From positions 1-64,000 of the forward strand of contig JAILLP010000027.1 of assembly GCA_024693065.1 (NCBI GenBank): a stretch of DNA of 64,000 nt, read 5' to 3'. Below are positions 51,796 to 62,024 of the stretch, one piece after another. The stretch comes from Paludibacteraceae bacterium. Lineage in GTDB: Bacteria; Bacteroidota; Bacteroidia; Bacteroidales; Paludibacteraceae. A program made the translations under genes and the position numbers. Position 1 is the first letter of the stretch; each line of letters opens with the position of its first letter. The notes under the pieces were generated by a model. It worked only from the letters and a program-made list of their open reading frames with translations, was not told the DNA's origin and did not search any database.

Positions 51796-54285
51796 ATGAT
51801 GCAAACAAATTCTCAATTGGAGCTTGCCTTTCGGATTGTCCGGGAGACAAACTCGAATCTGTTCCTGACCGGTAAGGCGGGAACGGGTAAGACAACGTTC
51901 CTGAAAAACCTGAAGGAGGAGTCTCCTAAGCGTATGATTGTCGTGGCGCCGACGGGTGTGGCGGCCATCAATGCGGGGGGCGTGACGATCCACTCTTTCT
52001 TTCAGATCCCCTTCGGACCTTATTTGCCGGGGAAAAACACGCTTTCCAAGGATGTGAGCAAACTGCGGAAGGAGAAGATGAATATCATGCGCACGCTGGA
52101 TCTCTTGGTGATCGACGAGATCAGTATGGTACGTGCGGATCTGCTGGACTGCGTCGATGATGTGCTGCGACGGGTACGCCGCTCTTCCGACCCTTTCGGT
52201 GGGGTGCAACTGCTGATGATCGGCGACACGCAACAGCTGACGCCGGTCGTGAAGGATGATGAGTGGGCGCTCTTGCATGAGGTCTACGAGACCCCCTATT
52301 TCTTCTCAAGTCAGGCATTGCGAAGAACCAACTTCTCATGCGTGGAGCTGAAACAAATCTTCCGTCAGGAGGATGAAGCTTTCATCGCCATGCTGAATAA
52401 GATACGTGACAACCAGGTGGATGACGCCACGCTTGCTGAACTGAACAGCCATTGTAAGCCTCATTTCAACCCGGACGATAGCGAGGGCTATATCCGCCTG
52501 ACCACCCATAACGCGACGGCGCAGCGCCTCAATGAGTCGAAGCTCTCCGCCCTGAAGACGAAGCCTCACACCTTCAAGGCGAGGATAGAGGGCACCTTCC
52601 CTGAATATGCGTATCCTACGGATGCGGAGCTGGTGCTGAAGGAGAATGCGCAGGTGATGTTCATCAAGAACGATTCTTCCCCTGAGAAGAGATACTACAA
52701 CGGAAAGGTCGGTGTGGTGAAAAGTATTGACGGTGAGGATATTGTGGTGGAGGACCGCCGGACGGGCGACCTGATCACCGTGGGCCGTGAGTCGTGGGAG
52801 AATGTCCGCTACGAACTGAACAAGGAGACGAACGAGATAGAGGAGAAGGTGGATGGTCTCTTCGAGCAATATCCGCTGAAGACGGCTTGGGCGATCACGA
52901 TCCACAAGAGCCAGGGCCTCACCTTCGAGCGGGCCATCATCGATGCCGCCGCCTCGTTTTCGCATGGGCAGGTCTACGTGGCCTTGAGCCGTTGCAAACG
53001 GTTGGAGGGTATGGTGCTGAGTTCGCCCATCACGCTTGCTTCTATTCGTCACGACAGCCGCGTCGATTTGTTCAACCGGGAGATGGAGGAGCGCGTGCCG
53101 GACAATGATAGGATTGCGGACCTGCACCGAGACTATTTCGTGACGCTGGTCTCCGAACAGTTTTCCTTCGATCGGATCTTCTCATCCCTGCGGGATATGC
53201 GTCGCCTGCTGTCGGAGTCGTTCGCCAAGCTATACCCGAATGCCTTGTCCACGTTGGACCACTCCCTCTCGGAGTTCGTGACCCGTGTCGGAGACATCGG
53301 CGCAAGGTTCGTCGGACAGGTGAGGCAGCTGGCCACGGAGAGCGGCGATGTGGATGCTGACGCTAAGATACGGGAGCGCACGCAGAAGGCGGCTGCCTAT
53401 TTCCTGAAGGAGAGCGAGACGATTGTCGCCCCTGCCTTGGAGGCTTTGGTGCCCATCCAGACGGACAACAAGGAGCTGGCGAAGCACTTCAACGATATAC
53501 TCTCTTCGTTGCAGGAGGGGTACGACGAGAAGATGGCCACGTTACGGGCTTGTGGCGAGGGCTTCTCTGTCGCTTCTTTCCTGCGGGCGAAAACCGATGC
53601 CATCGCCTCCGCTAAGGTGGATGAGGCGAGGAAGAAGGGGAAGGAGAAATATGCCTCCCTCTCGGCGGATATCTTGCATCCGGAGCTCTACGAACGGTTG
53701 CGCGAGTGGAGGAAGGACGAGGCGGATGCGCAGAACTACCCCGCCTATATGGTGCTTGCCCAGAAGGCGCTGATCAACATAGCGAACCTGATGCCTGCGA
53801 ACGAGGCGGAGCTGCTGCAGGTGCAGGGCGTCGGCAAGGGGATCGTAAGCCGTTACGGGGAGGATATCCTGGCCGTGGTGGAGGAGTGCGTGGAGCAATT
53901 CGGCTACGAGCGCAAGTCTATGGCGGAGGTGGCGGAGAGCGTCCGTCCTCCGAAACGTACATCGGTCAATAAACGTGAGAAGGAGAAGGGTGAGTCGACG
54001 TATGACATCACCCTGAGGATGTATAAGGCAGGGAAGTCCACGAAGGAGATCGCCGAGGAGCGTGGCTTGGTGGAGAGCACCATCGAGTCTCATCTGCTGC
54101 GTTGTGTGGAACGAGGCGAACTGGGTGCGGAGGTGATCTGCCCGCCGGATAGGCTGAAGGAGGTGTCTGCCTTCATCGCCCAACATCCCGACATGGGAGT
54201 CGGTGACCTGCGCAAGGAGTGCGGCGAGAAGTACACTTGGGCGGAGATACGGTTGGCGTTGCTCGAGAGAAAAACTTTTCCCTGA
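51796..54285 (+). CDS. Pif1-like helicase with HRDC and HTH_40 domains
   Basis: The 829-residue protein (ATG at 51796; the open frame extends upstream into prmA) has Walker A GKAGTGKTTF near residue 22, DEISMV, GDTQQL, and a UvrD_C_2-type AWAITIHKSQGLTF. After a helical region (about 450-600) come an HRDC domain (YPAYMVLAQKALINIANLMP) and a C-terminal HTH_40 (DITLRMYKAGKSTKEIAEERG). SF1B helicases of the Pif1/RecD type resolve structured DNA. This domain combination is typical of Bacteroidota. Confidence 0.9.
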   Translation: MMQTNSQLELAFRIVRETNSNLFLTGKAGTGKTTFLKNLKEESPKRMIVVAPTGVAAINAGGVTIHSFFQIPFGPYLPGKNTLSKDVSKLRKEKMNIMRTLDLLVIDEISMVRADLLDCVDDVLRRVRRSSDPFGGVQLLMIGDTQQLTPVVKDDEWALLHEVYETPYFFSSQALRRTNFSCVELKQIFRQEDEAFIAMLNKIRDNQVDDATLAELNSHCKPHFNPDDSEGYIRLTTHNATAQRLNESKLSALKTKPHTFKARIEGTFPEYAYPTDAELVLKENAQVMFIKNDSSPEKRYYNGKVGVVKSIDGEDIVVEDRRTGDLITVGRESWENVRYELNKETNEIEEKVDGLFEQYPLKTAWAITIHKSQGLTFERAIIDAAASFSHGQVYVALSRCKRLEGMVLSSPITLASIRHDSRVDLFNREMEERVPDNDRIADLHRDYFVTLVSEQFSFDRIFSSLRDMRRLLSESFAKLYPNALSTLDHSLSEFVTRVGDIGARFVGQVRQLATESGDVDADAKIRERTQKAAAYFLKESETIVAPALEALVPIQTDNKELAKHFNDILSSLQEGYDEKMATLRACGEGFSVASFLRAKTDAIASAKVDEARKKGKEKYASLSADILHPELYERLREWRKDEADAQNYPAYMVLAQKALINIANLMPANEAELLQVQGVGKGIVSRYGEDILAVVEECVEQFGYERKSMAEVAESVRPPKRTSVNKREKEKGESTYDITLRMYKAGKSTKEIAEERGLVESTIESHLLRCVERGELGAEVICPPDRLKEVSAFIAQHPDMGVGDLRKECGEKYTWAEIRLALLERKTFP

Positions 54286-54303
54286 ATCGTGAAGGATTAT
54301 TCA

Positions 54304-54425
54304 TGTATGGGCTTGTTGTTGAGGATGTTAATATGAACGAGATTCATGCGGAGTTGGCGCAACTGAATAGCGAGGTCAACACATTGATGGAAGAGATACT
54401 AAAAGCATGGGAGGAGCTGAAATGA
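54304..54425 (+). CDS. Small coiled-coil ORF coupled to the DUF1016 gene (about 40 residues)
   Basis: The frame encodes up to 40 residues, ending in an amphipathic helix (MNEIHAELAQLNSEVNTLME); translation may start at 54304 or at the inner ATG at 54334. Its TGA overlaps the ATG of the next gene (ATGA), a strong sign of coupling. It may be a small partner or a fragment of a type I restriction subunit. Confidence 0.5.
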
Positions 54426-55661
54426 GCACAGAAATACAAACAGATAACGAAAAACTGCTACAGGCCGTAGCAGATATCAAAGAGGCCATTCTGCAAGGAC
54501 AGTATGAGGCTGCCAAGGGCGTGAATCGCATCCAATTGGCCGTGTACTTTGGTATAGGAAAGTATATCTCGCAGCATACACGAAAGGGGGTATGGGGTAC
54601 TGGCGCTTTAGATACAATTAGCAATCAGTTACGTAGAGAACTGCCAGGCCTGAGAGGCTTTTCGGCCACCAGTCTCAGGAATATGCGTAAATTTTATGAG
54701 AACTGGATCATGCTCGATGGTAATTCAGCAAGTGCGCTTGCTAAATCACAAAACACTAACAATCAGAATGATATAAAATCAGCAAGTACGCTTGCTGAAA
54801 ATTCGACAACTGCAATTGCCGATCTTTCGTCCGTTGTAACGGACGAAAGAAATGCGATAGACATCTACCATACAATACAGGCACCCGTGACAGAGGATTT
54901 CCCTATAGAGGACTTCTTTAGAGTCCCATTCACGCACCATATTAGGATTATTGAGGGAACCAAGGAGATTGCGGCCCAGTATTACTACATTCACAGGACA
55001 GCGGAAGAAAACTTGTCGGAAAAAGAAGTGATTCGGTTGGCGAAAGAAAATGCCTATGCCCATCGTGAGCAGATGCTCAATAACTTCACGAAGACCATTT
55101 CCAATGTTGCGATGATGCGTAAGGCTGTGACAATGTTCAAGGATGAATATCTGCTGGATTTCATCAATGTGGAGGAGATTGGCGTGCGCGACAGCATCGA
55201 TGTTGATGAGCGCATGGTGGAGAAGGAAATCGTGAATAAGGTGAAAAACTTCATCATGACCTTAGGTCGTGACTTTACGTTTATTGGCAACCAACAATTG
55301 TTGGAGGTGTATGGTGTGGAGCACTTCCCTGACTTGTTGTTTTTTTAACTGCGAGTTGAATGCGATGGTGGTGATAGAGTTGAAGACAGGGGAGTTCAAG
55401 ACCAGCTATTTAGGACAATTGATGGGTTATCTGACTATTCTGGATGAAAAGGTTCGGAAGCCTCACGAGAACCCAAGCATTGGTATAGTATTGTGTAAGT
55501 CGGCCAATCGTGAGTATGTTGAGTTTATGATTCGCGACTACTCAAAACCTATGGGTGTAGCGACTTACAAAACAGCTGATGATATGCCTGAGAATATGCG
55601 CAAAGCGTTGCCTGATATTGATGCGTTGAAAAAACTGATAAGCGACCAAGGTCAAAAATAA
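54422..55661 (+). pseudogene. DUF1016 (YhcG-type) PD-(D/E)XK nuclease, interrupted by a one-base frameshift
   Basis: Two frames, 54422-55348 and its continuation to 55661, join into a 412-residue protein if one T is removed from the seven-T run at 55340-55346. The N-terminal DUF1016_N domain (QLAVYFGIGKYISQHTRKG, LPGLRGFSATSLRNMRKFY) and most of the nuclease domain are in the first frame; the catalytic Asp (FPDLLFF) is before and the E-x-K (VIELKTGEF) after the break. The truncated product would lack the active site. A sequencing error in a homopolymer, a phase switch or a true loss are all possible. Confidence 0.8.
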
Positions 55662-55674
55662 GGGGAGGACGAGA

Positions 55675-55992
55675 ATGGAAACGAGTAAAAGCAATTTTGA
55701 TTCTTTGGTAGAGAGCTTAGGCCAGTTGATGGTGATGGAGGAAGAAGATAACGACCGTAGAGCCGCAGGACTCTATCGCTCCATGTTTCGTCATGAGACT
55801 GACCTTAACAAGTTGGACAACAACTATGCGGACCACATATTAGATTATGCGTCTTTTGGTTGCAAGAACGCTATTGAAGATTACAAGAATTATCTTCAAT
55901 ACATAAAGACTCTGTATCCGTCAGAGTACCCTGAATATGCCAAAATGCTGGAAGATGCTCTAAAAACAGATGAAAAGGAGGATGAGGTATAA
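55675..55992 (+). CDS. Small hypothetical protein in the restriction-like locus
   Basis: The 105-residue acidic protein (start METSKSNFDSLVES, end DEKEDEV) has no recognisable domain and is mostly helical. It begins 13 bases after the end of the DUF1016 frame and precedes the HsdR remnant. Confidence 0.55.
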   Translation: METSKSNFDSLVESLGQLMVMEEEDNDRRAAGLYRSMFRHETDLNKLDNNYADHILDYASFGCKNAIEDYKNYLQYIKTLYPSEYPEYAKMLEDALKTDEKEDEV

Positions 55993-55996
55993 GTGA

Positions 55997-56122
55997 GCGG
56001 AGGAAACTATTCGCGACATCCTCTGGAAAGGACTTCCAGAGAGCTATTCTGACGAAAGCATCAACTACTATCGTGATGCTGTGTATAACTACGTCAGTCA
56101 GCATTATGGCAGTGTGGCATAA
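55997..56122 (+). pseudogene. Remnant of a type I restriction HsdR C-terminus
   Basis: A 41-codon open frame with no start codon ends in YYRDAVYNYVSQHYGSVA and contains EETIRDILWKGLP. The pattern (I-x-LWxxLP... YYRxxIYxYVYxHY) is what I recall from HsdR C-termini. It begins right after the stop of the hypothetical gene, so the rest of hsdR has been deleted. The assignment is by eye only. Confidence 0.5.
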
Positions 56123-56380
56123 GCTAGAAATAATGTTTGGTTTGGTATATGTATCTGTCGTTGAGGAGATTAGAATGTCGTAACATTATGCAGACTGCCA
56201 CATTATCCTTCCCTTCGAATCGCTTGCTGATTCCAGGATTTTTTCTAAAATTTGTAACGAAGTTGCGCATGTTTAAGACAATGGTGATTGCTTTACTTTC
56301 TGTATTGTTAAAATGTTGAATATTAAAACAATGCACAACGTTTTTGTATAGTATTATAAATTTAATTCAACCAACAGGTT
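56123..56380. other. Intergenic region, no feature recognised
   Basis: It is AT-rich and probably marks the right border of the decayed restriction locus. Short open frames on both strands show no protein-like pattern. Confidence 0.4.
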
Positions 56381-57424
56381 ATGAAACTGAAAACGTACAT
56401 GCTGGCGTTCGCGTCGGTCTTAATGCTCGCCCCTTCCTGCAAGAAGGTGTACGAGGAGAATTATTACAACACTACGAACGAGACGGTCTATACCTACGAG
56501 TATTACCAGAAGGTGCTTCTGGATCAAAAGGAGATTACGGAGGACATCCGTCCGCCTTACCTGAAGAAGGGTGATACGGTGGCGGTGTTCGCCGCATCGA
56601 ACAAGGTGACGAAAAGCGAGCTTTCCGCTGGTATCGCCAAACTGAAGGAGTGGGGACTCAACGTGGTTGAGGCTGACAACCTCTATGAGGACGACGGACG
56701 CTATGCGGGCACGCAGTCGCAACGTATCCTCGGTCTGCAGAAATTGATCGACAACCCTAACATCAAGGCATTGTTTTCCGCCCGTGGCGGTTACGGGGCG
56801 GCGCAGGTGATTCCGTTCCTGGACTTGGAGAAACTGAAGGACCAGCCTAAGTGGGCCGTCGGCTACAGCGATGTGACCGCTTTGCATGTGGCCTTGAATA
56901 ACCTCGGCATCGAGAGCATACATGGCCCTATGGTGAATAAGATGACTGATGCGGAGAGCGTGGAGACGCTTCGCAAGGCGTTGTTCGGCGAGACGGTATC
57001 CTATTCGTTCCCTACCACCCAGGATTGTATCACTGGCAAAGGGGAAGGACGCTTGGTGGGCGGTAACCTCTCCCTCATCTATAGCTTGGGTGGCACGTTG
57101 TTCGACCTGAACGCAAAGGATGCCATCCTGCTGATTGAGGACACGGGCGAGAGCAACTACCACTTGGACCGTATGCTGACGAACCTGAAGCTGAGCGGCA
57201 AGCTGGACTGCATCAAAGGTTTGGTGGTGGGTGAGTTCACCAATATGAACCAAGGCTCGGACAAGCCGATCAATGAGATCATTTTGAGCAAGGTGAAGGA
57301 TTTGAATATCCCTGTGATGTATGGTTTGGGGGTCGGTCATGGAACCCCTAACTATGCGGTTTATATGGGACGTCAGGCGAAGCTGGTTGTCGCGAACGAC
57401 AAGGCTACGCTCACGTTTGAATGA
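56381..57424 (+). CDS. LD-carboxypeptidase (S66 family) lipoprotein
   Basis: The 347-residue protein has a lipobox (LAPSC, cysteine near 20) and the S66 pattern: RGGYGAAQVIPFLD, the serine in GYSDVTALH, GEFTNM with the catalytic Glu, and GVGHG with the His. It removes the D-Ala at position 4 of murein tetrapeptides during recycling. A membrane-anchored, exported form is unusual, since E. coli LdcA is cytosolic. radA follows 18 bases later. Confidence 0.9.
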   Translation: MKLKTYMLAFASVLMLAPSCKKVYEENYYNTTNETVYTYEYYQKVLLDQKEITEDIRPPYLKKGDTVAVFAASNKVTKSELSAGIAKLKEWGLNVVEADNLYEDDGRYAGTQSQRILGLQKLIDNPNIKALFSARGGYGAAQVIPFLDLEKLKDQPKWAVGYSDVTALHVALNNLGIESIHGPMVNKMTDAESVETLRKALFGETVSYSFPTTQDCITGKGEGRLVGGNLSLIYSLGGTLFDLNAKDAILLIEDTGESNYHLDRMLTNLKLSGKLDCIKGLVVGEFTNMNQGSDKPINEIILSKVKDLNIPVMYGLGVGHGTPNYAVYMGRQAKLVVANDKATLTFE

Positions 57425-57442
57425 TTGATAAACTGAAAAATT

Positions 57443-58813
57443 ATGGCAAAGACAAAATCCGTATACGTGTGCCAGAACTGTGGCGCGGAGGCCCCGAAGT
57501 GGGTGGGCAAATGCCCTGCCTGCGGCGAGTGGAATACCTACGTCGAGGAGATGGTGCGGAAGGAGAGCGCGAAGAGCGGACAATCGCTCCATTTCATACC
57601 CGACAACGGAGGCTCCAAACCAGTCTGCATCGATGATGTGGAGACCTCGGAGGAGGTGCGTGACGACACGGGCAACAATGAGTTCAACCGTGTCTTGGGC
57701 GGTGGTATCGTGCCGGGCTCCCTCACGCTGATTGGTGGCGAACCGGGCATCGGTAAGTCCACCCTCATCCTCCAAATCGTGCTGAGCCTCTTCAACAAGA
57801 AGACCCTTTACGTCTCGGGCGAGGAGAGCGTCAAACAGTTGAAGCTACGTGCGGATCGCCTCTCCGTGAAGTCCAACCCGAACTGCTTCATTGTCAGCGA
57901 GACCTCGCTGGAGCAGATCTTCGTGCACATCCAGAACGTGCAGCCTGACTTGGTGGTGATCGACTCGATCCAGACCATCAGCACGGAGTTGGTGGAGTCT
58001 TCCCCAGGCAGTGTCTCCCAGGTGCGCGAGTGCGCCGCCGCCATCCTGAAGTTCGCCAAGGAGAGCGGGGTACCCGTCCTGATGGTGGGCCACATCAACA
58101 AGGAGGGCAACATCGCCGGACCGAAGGTGCTGGAGCATATCGTGGACACGGTCCTGCAGTTCGAGGGCGACCAGCACTACATGTACCGCATCCTCCGTTC
58201 CATCAAGAACCGCTTCGGAAGCACCTCCGAACTGGGCATCTACGAGATGATGCAGTCCGGTCTGCGTGAGGTCACCAACCCTTCCGAGCTTCTGCTGAGC
58301 AATAACCATGCGGGTTTGAGCGGCACAGCCATCGGTGTGGCGATCGAGGGGGTACGTCCCTTCCTGATCGAGGTGCAGTCTCTCGTGAGCTCCGCCGCAT
58401 ACGGTACGCCGCAACGCTCCACCACGGGCTTCGACATCCGTAGGCTGAACATGCTCCTGGCGGTGCTGGAGAAGAGGGTAGGCTTCAAGCTGGCGCAGAA
58501 GGATGTCTATCTGAACATCGCGGGTGGCCTGCGGATCAACGACCCCGCATTGGACCTCGCCATCATCAGCGCCATCCTTTCGTCCAACATGGATGTTGTG
58601 GTGGATGCCCATACGTGCCTCACGGGTGAGATAGGCTTGTCGGGCGAGATCCGTCCCGTGAACCGTATCGAGCAGCGCATATCGGAGGCGGAGAAGCTAG
58701 GCTTCAAACGCATCATCATCCCTGAGTTCAAGAACTTGGACGTGAAGAAGTGGAACATCGAGGTGGTCTGCGCCCGAAAGGTGGATGAGGCATTCTCGGC
58801 CCTTTTCGGTTGA
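57443..58813 (+). CDS. radA: DNA repair protein RadA
   Basis: The 456-residue protein has the zinc finger CQNCGAEAPKWVGKCPACG at 8-26, Walker A GGEPGIGKST, the KNRFGS motif, and a C-terminal Lon-like domain (GGLRINDPALDLAI). RadA is a RecA-like helicase that promotes branch migration. Its start lies 18 bases after the S66 stop, so the two probably share a transcript. Confidence 0.97.
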   Translation: MAKTKSVYVCQNCGAEAPKWVGKCPACGEWNTYVEEMVRKESAKSGQSLHFIPDNGGSKPVCIDDVETSEEVRDDTGNNEFNRVLGGGIVPGSLTLIGGEPGIGKSTLILQIVLSLFNKKTLYVSGEESVKQLKLRADRLSVKSNPNCFIVSETSLEQIFVHIQNVQPDLVVIDSIQTISTELVESSPGSVSQVRECAAAILKFAKESGVPVLMVGHINKEGNIAGPKVLEHIVDTVLQFEGDQHYMYRILRSIKNRFGSTSELGIYEMMQSGLREVTNPSELLLSNNHAGLSGTAIGVAIEGVRPFLIEVQSLVSSAAYGTPQRSTTGFDIRRLNMLLAVLEKRVGFKLAQKDVYLNIAGGLRINDPALDLAIISAILSSNMDVVVDAHTCLTGEIGLSGEIRPVNRIEQRISEAEKLGFKRIIIPEFKNLDVKKWNIEVVCARKVDEAFSALFG

Positions 58814-58905
58814 TTTGTAATTTTTTAACGGATGGGAGGGAATATGAAATGTCCCTTCTGCGTTATTAGGGTGGGGAAGGTATCCCCCGGTTTTTTAGAT
58901 CGCTA

Positions 58906-60933
58906 ATGGATATGGATAAGAGACGGTTGCGCATTTTTTCTGTGCTGTTGGTCTGGACGGTGGCTTCGTTCGCCCAGATCAACACGAAACGTATGATGGA
59001 TATTGGCAGGAATGCCATCTTCTTCGAGGATTATGTGCTCTCCATCCAATATTTCAATAAAGTCATCAGTGCGAAACCCTATTGGGCAGACCCCTATTTC
59101 TATCGGGGTGTGGCGAAGATTTGCTTGGAGGATTATGTCGGGGCGGAGGCGGATTGCAGCGCCGCCTTGGAGCGGAACCCCTTCATGGTGGACGCCTACC
59201 GTTGCCGTGGCGCCGCCCGCGCTTGCTTGGGGATGTATGACAAGGCCTTGTCCGACTTCGACAAGGGACTGGAGTTCGAGCCCAAGAACAAATACCTCAT
59301 GCTCTGCAAGGGCTCCGTCTATTCGAGCGAGGAGCGATGGGACACGGCCATCGTCGTCTTCTCCGAGATGCTGAAGGCCTACCCGAACTACAAGGACGCT
59401 TACCTCAGACGCGGATATTGCTATTTCTCGAACGGTGACACGGCCAATGCGCTCACCGATTTCGAGAAGGTGCTCTCGATCGACCGTTTCTCGCCGGACG
59501 GACATGCGGCTCATGGCTATGTGCTCAATGCCAAGAAGGATCATGACCGGGCTCTCTCTGAAATGAACGAGGCGATACGGTTGGACCCTTACTGCGTGAA
59601 CTATTACGTGAATAGGGGTGTGGTCCTCATGGATGCGGGCGACACGTTGGGGGCGTTGTCGGACTATGACTATGCCATACAGTTGAATCCGACTTGCGTC
59701 GCGGCCTTCTTCAACAGGGCTATCCTGCGGACGGAGCTGGGGCAGAAACGCCTTGCGTTGGAGGACTACGACGAGGTGCTGGACCTGGACCCGGAGAACC
59801 ATTTTGCGGTCTACAATAGAGCGTTGCTGAAAAAGGAGCTGGGACAGTATCGCTCCGCAATGAAGGACATATCGGTCATCATCAAAGAGTACCCTAAGTT
59901 CTATCCCGCCTATTTCGTCCGCTCGGAGCTGAAGAGGAAACTGAACGACAAAAAGGGGGCGGAGAACGATTATGTCAAGGCGCTCAGCGTGAAGCAGCAG
60001 GGGGAGAAGGAGGCGCAATCTCAGCCTCGCGACAAGGCTTCCTTGCCGAAGAAGGAGAAGAAGTCTAAGGATATGGGCAACCACAACAATATGGTCGTGA
60101 TGGATAAGCAGGAGGAGATGCAGCGGCTCACCTACCGCAGCGAATCGAGGGGACGTGTGCAGAACGTGAATTTCCACGTCGAATTGGGTGCGATCGTCAA
60201 GCTGACCGCCCATCCGAAGGCTGGCATGTCCATGGGTAAGCATACGTTGTTCGACAAGCGCATCAACGTATTCAACGGTAAGAAGATATACCCGGAGAAA
60301 CTCACCCTCTCGTGCGAGGAGCGGCAGATCGACAATGACGAACTGCAGCAATGTTTCTCCCGCATCGAGAAGGCCTCCCACCAGCTCGCAGACCATCCTT
60401 CCCCTATGGTCTATTTCTCCCGCTCGCTGGATTACCTCTGCGTCTCGGATTTCGAGAGCGCTCTGGAGGATTTGAACCAGGCGATAGAGGGCAATGACTC
60501 GGAGAACGCTTGGCTCTACTACTTCTGCAGGGCGAATGTGCGTTACCTGAAGTATCTCTCCGAAGTGGAGCTGGTCAACAAGGGTGAAATGTCCTTGCCG
60601 GAGGGGATGGACCTCTCCATGGTGGGACAGGTGGCGTGCGACTTGGTGCAGAAGGATTATGACAAGGTGAAGGAACTGATGCCGGATTTCTCTCCGGCTT
60701 GGTACAACAGCGGACATGTCTATGTGCGGCAGCAAAACTACCAGAGTGCTTTGGACAACTTTTCGAAGTCGATAGCCCTGACCCCCTCGTTCGCGGAGGC
60801 TTATTTCAACAGGGGTTTAACCCATATCTACCTGAAAAAGAAGGACGAAGGAATATCCGACCTGAGCAAGGCGGGCGAGTTGGGGCTCTATTCCGCCTAT
60901 AACGTGATCAAACGTTTCGGGGGAAACCGGTAG
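58906..60933 (+). CDS. Secreted tetratricopeptide-repeat protein
   Basis: The 675-residue protein has a signal peptide (about 8-23, ending ASFA), then about nine TPR units in residues 30-350 (YFNKVISAKPYWADPYFYRG, ALSDFDKGLEFEPKN), a basic linker (about 365-400), a non-TPR section (about 400-480) and two more TPRs at the end. TPR proteins organise protein complexes; no partner can be named. It lies 92 bases after radA and is convergent with the NlpC/P60 gene. Confidence 0.85.
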   Translation: MDMDKRRLRIFSVLLVWTVASFAQINTKRMMDIGRNAIFFEDYVLSIQYFNKVISAKPYWADPYFYRGVAKICLEDYVGAEADCSAALERNPFMVDAYRCRGAARACLGMYDKALSDFDKGLEFEPKNKYLMLCKGSVYSSEERWDTAIVVFSEMLKAYPNYKDAYLRRGYCYFSNGDTANALTDFEKVLSIDRFSPDGHAAHGYVLNAKKDHDRALSEMNEAIRLDPYCVNYYVNRGVVLMDAGDTLGALSDYDYAIQLNPTCVAAFFNRAILRTELGQKRLALEDYDEVLDLDPENHFAVYNRALLKKELGQYRSAMKDISVIIKEYPKFYPAYFVRSELKRKLNDKKGAENDYVKALSVKQQGEKEAQSQPRDKASLPKKEKKSKDMGNHNNMVVMDKQEEMQRLTYRSESRGRVQNVNFHVELGAIVKLTAHPKAGMSMGKHTLFDKRINVFNGKKIYPEKLTLSCEERQIDNDELQQCFSRIEKASHQLADHPSPMVYFSRSLDYLCVSDFESALEDLNQAIEGNDSENAWLYYFCRANVRYLKYLSEVELVNKGEMSLPEGMDLSMVGQVACDLVQKDYDKVKELMPDFSPAWYNSGHVYVRQQNYQSALDNFSKSIALTPSFAEAYFNRGLTHIYLKKKDEGISDLSKAGELGLYSAYNVIKRFGGNR

Positions 60934-60943
60934 GCGTTGAGGC

Positions 60944-62020
60944 CTATTGCTCGGTGTTTTTCAGGATGATGAGGGTCTGCCCGATCTTCAACGCGTTGCC
61001 TTTCAGATGGTTCCATCGCTGGATATCCTCCACGCTACAACCATACTGCTTCGAGAGCCGGTAGAGGGTCTCCTTGGATTGCACCGTGTGGGTGATGGTG
61101 TCGGTGGCGACAGGTGCCGGCTCCTTCTTCTCCTCCTCTTGCGGAGTGGGTTCTTCCCTTCTGTTCTTCTCCTGGTCTTGCGCTGTAGGGCGGGTGACGT
61201 AGAGCGATTGCCCGATCTTCAGGTAGGTGTTTTTCAGATGGTTCCATTCCATCAGATCCTTTACGGTGCAATCGTATTTCCTTGCTATCTTGAAGAGTGT
61301 CTCTTTCCTTTTCACAATGTGGCAGAGCGCCTCCGTCGGTGCGGCGGGTTCCTCCTTTTGTGGCTCGGAAGGCTCCTCTTGCGGGTCTGGTTTTCTCTTC
61401 TCCTTCTTTCCCTCCTTCTCCTCTACGGGTTCCGGTTGGGGTTCTTCTTCCTGGTTAGGCGGTGTTATCTCCTGTGGCTCCTCCTCCGGGGTGTCGTCTG
61501 TGGTGGATGGATGTTGCTCCTTCCTCTCGTCTTCTCCGATGACTCTGCGTATGCCTATGAAGCGGATGCGGTAGTAGTCCGACTCCGGGTAGTTGTCGAT
61601 GGTGATGCCCTTGTTGACGGATGCGTGGATGAATTGCAGGGTAGTATTCTTTCCGTCTTCGTTCACGTCGTAGATGATGCCCACGTGTCCCACGCCCTTC
61701 GATTTGGAATTGCTTCCCTTGAAGAAGATGAGGTCGCCCTTTTGCGCATTCTCCAGCTTGGTCTTTTCGCCTTGCAGGTATTGGGAGGCGGACGATGCGT
61801 AGAGCTCGTAGCCGAATTGGCGGAAGACGTACCCCGTGAAGCCTGAGCAGTCGAACCGGTTGGGGCCCTTCCCGGCGTACTGATACCTCTTCCCGATGTG
61901 GCGGGTCGCCTCGGTGATGATGGAGTCCCGCAGCGTTAGGGTGGAGTTCTTTCCCCTCCTTGCGTATGAGGCGTAAGGCGAAATAATCAATAATATCAGT
62001 GCTATTATCTTTATTCTCAT
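60944..62020 (-). CDS. NlpC/P60 peptidoglycan hydrolase with two LysM domains
   Basis: The 358-residue protein has a signal peptide (1-20), an NlpC/P60 domain with the triad Cys58 (FDCSGF), His112 (GHVGIIYD) and His132 (FIHASVN), an acidic Pro/Glu/Lys-rich linker (about 163-229), and two LysM domains (about 231-275 and 312-355). It cleaves murein peptides and binds the glycan. The -7 box TACCTTTG (62025-62032) is only 4 bases upstream of the start, so the mRNA is nearly leaderless. Confidence 0.9.
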   Translation of the reverse strand: MRIKIIALILLIISPYASYARRGKNSTLTLRDSIITEATRHIGKRYQYAGKGPNRFDCSGFTGYVFRQFGYELYASSASQYLQGEKTKLENAQKGDLIFFKGSNSKSKGVGHVGIIYDVNEDGKNTTLQFIHASVNKGITIDNYPESDYYRIRFIGIRRVIGEDERKEQHPSTTDDTPEEEPQEITPPNQEEEPQPEPVEEKEGKKEKRKPDPQEEPSEPQKEEPAAPTEALCHIVKRKETLFKIARKYDCTVKDLMEWNHLKNTYLKIGQSLYVTRPTAQDQEKNRREEPTPQEEEKKEPAPVATDTITHTVQSKETLYRLSKQYGCSVEDIQRWNHLKGNALKIGQTLIILKNTEQ

Positions 62021-62024
62021 GCGG

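Noticed and set aside
58903-60735. 610-codon open frame opposite the TPR gene
   Set aside because: The plus-strand TPR gene has a signal peptide and clear repeats; the antisense frame has no domain.
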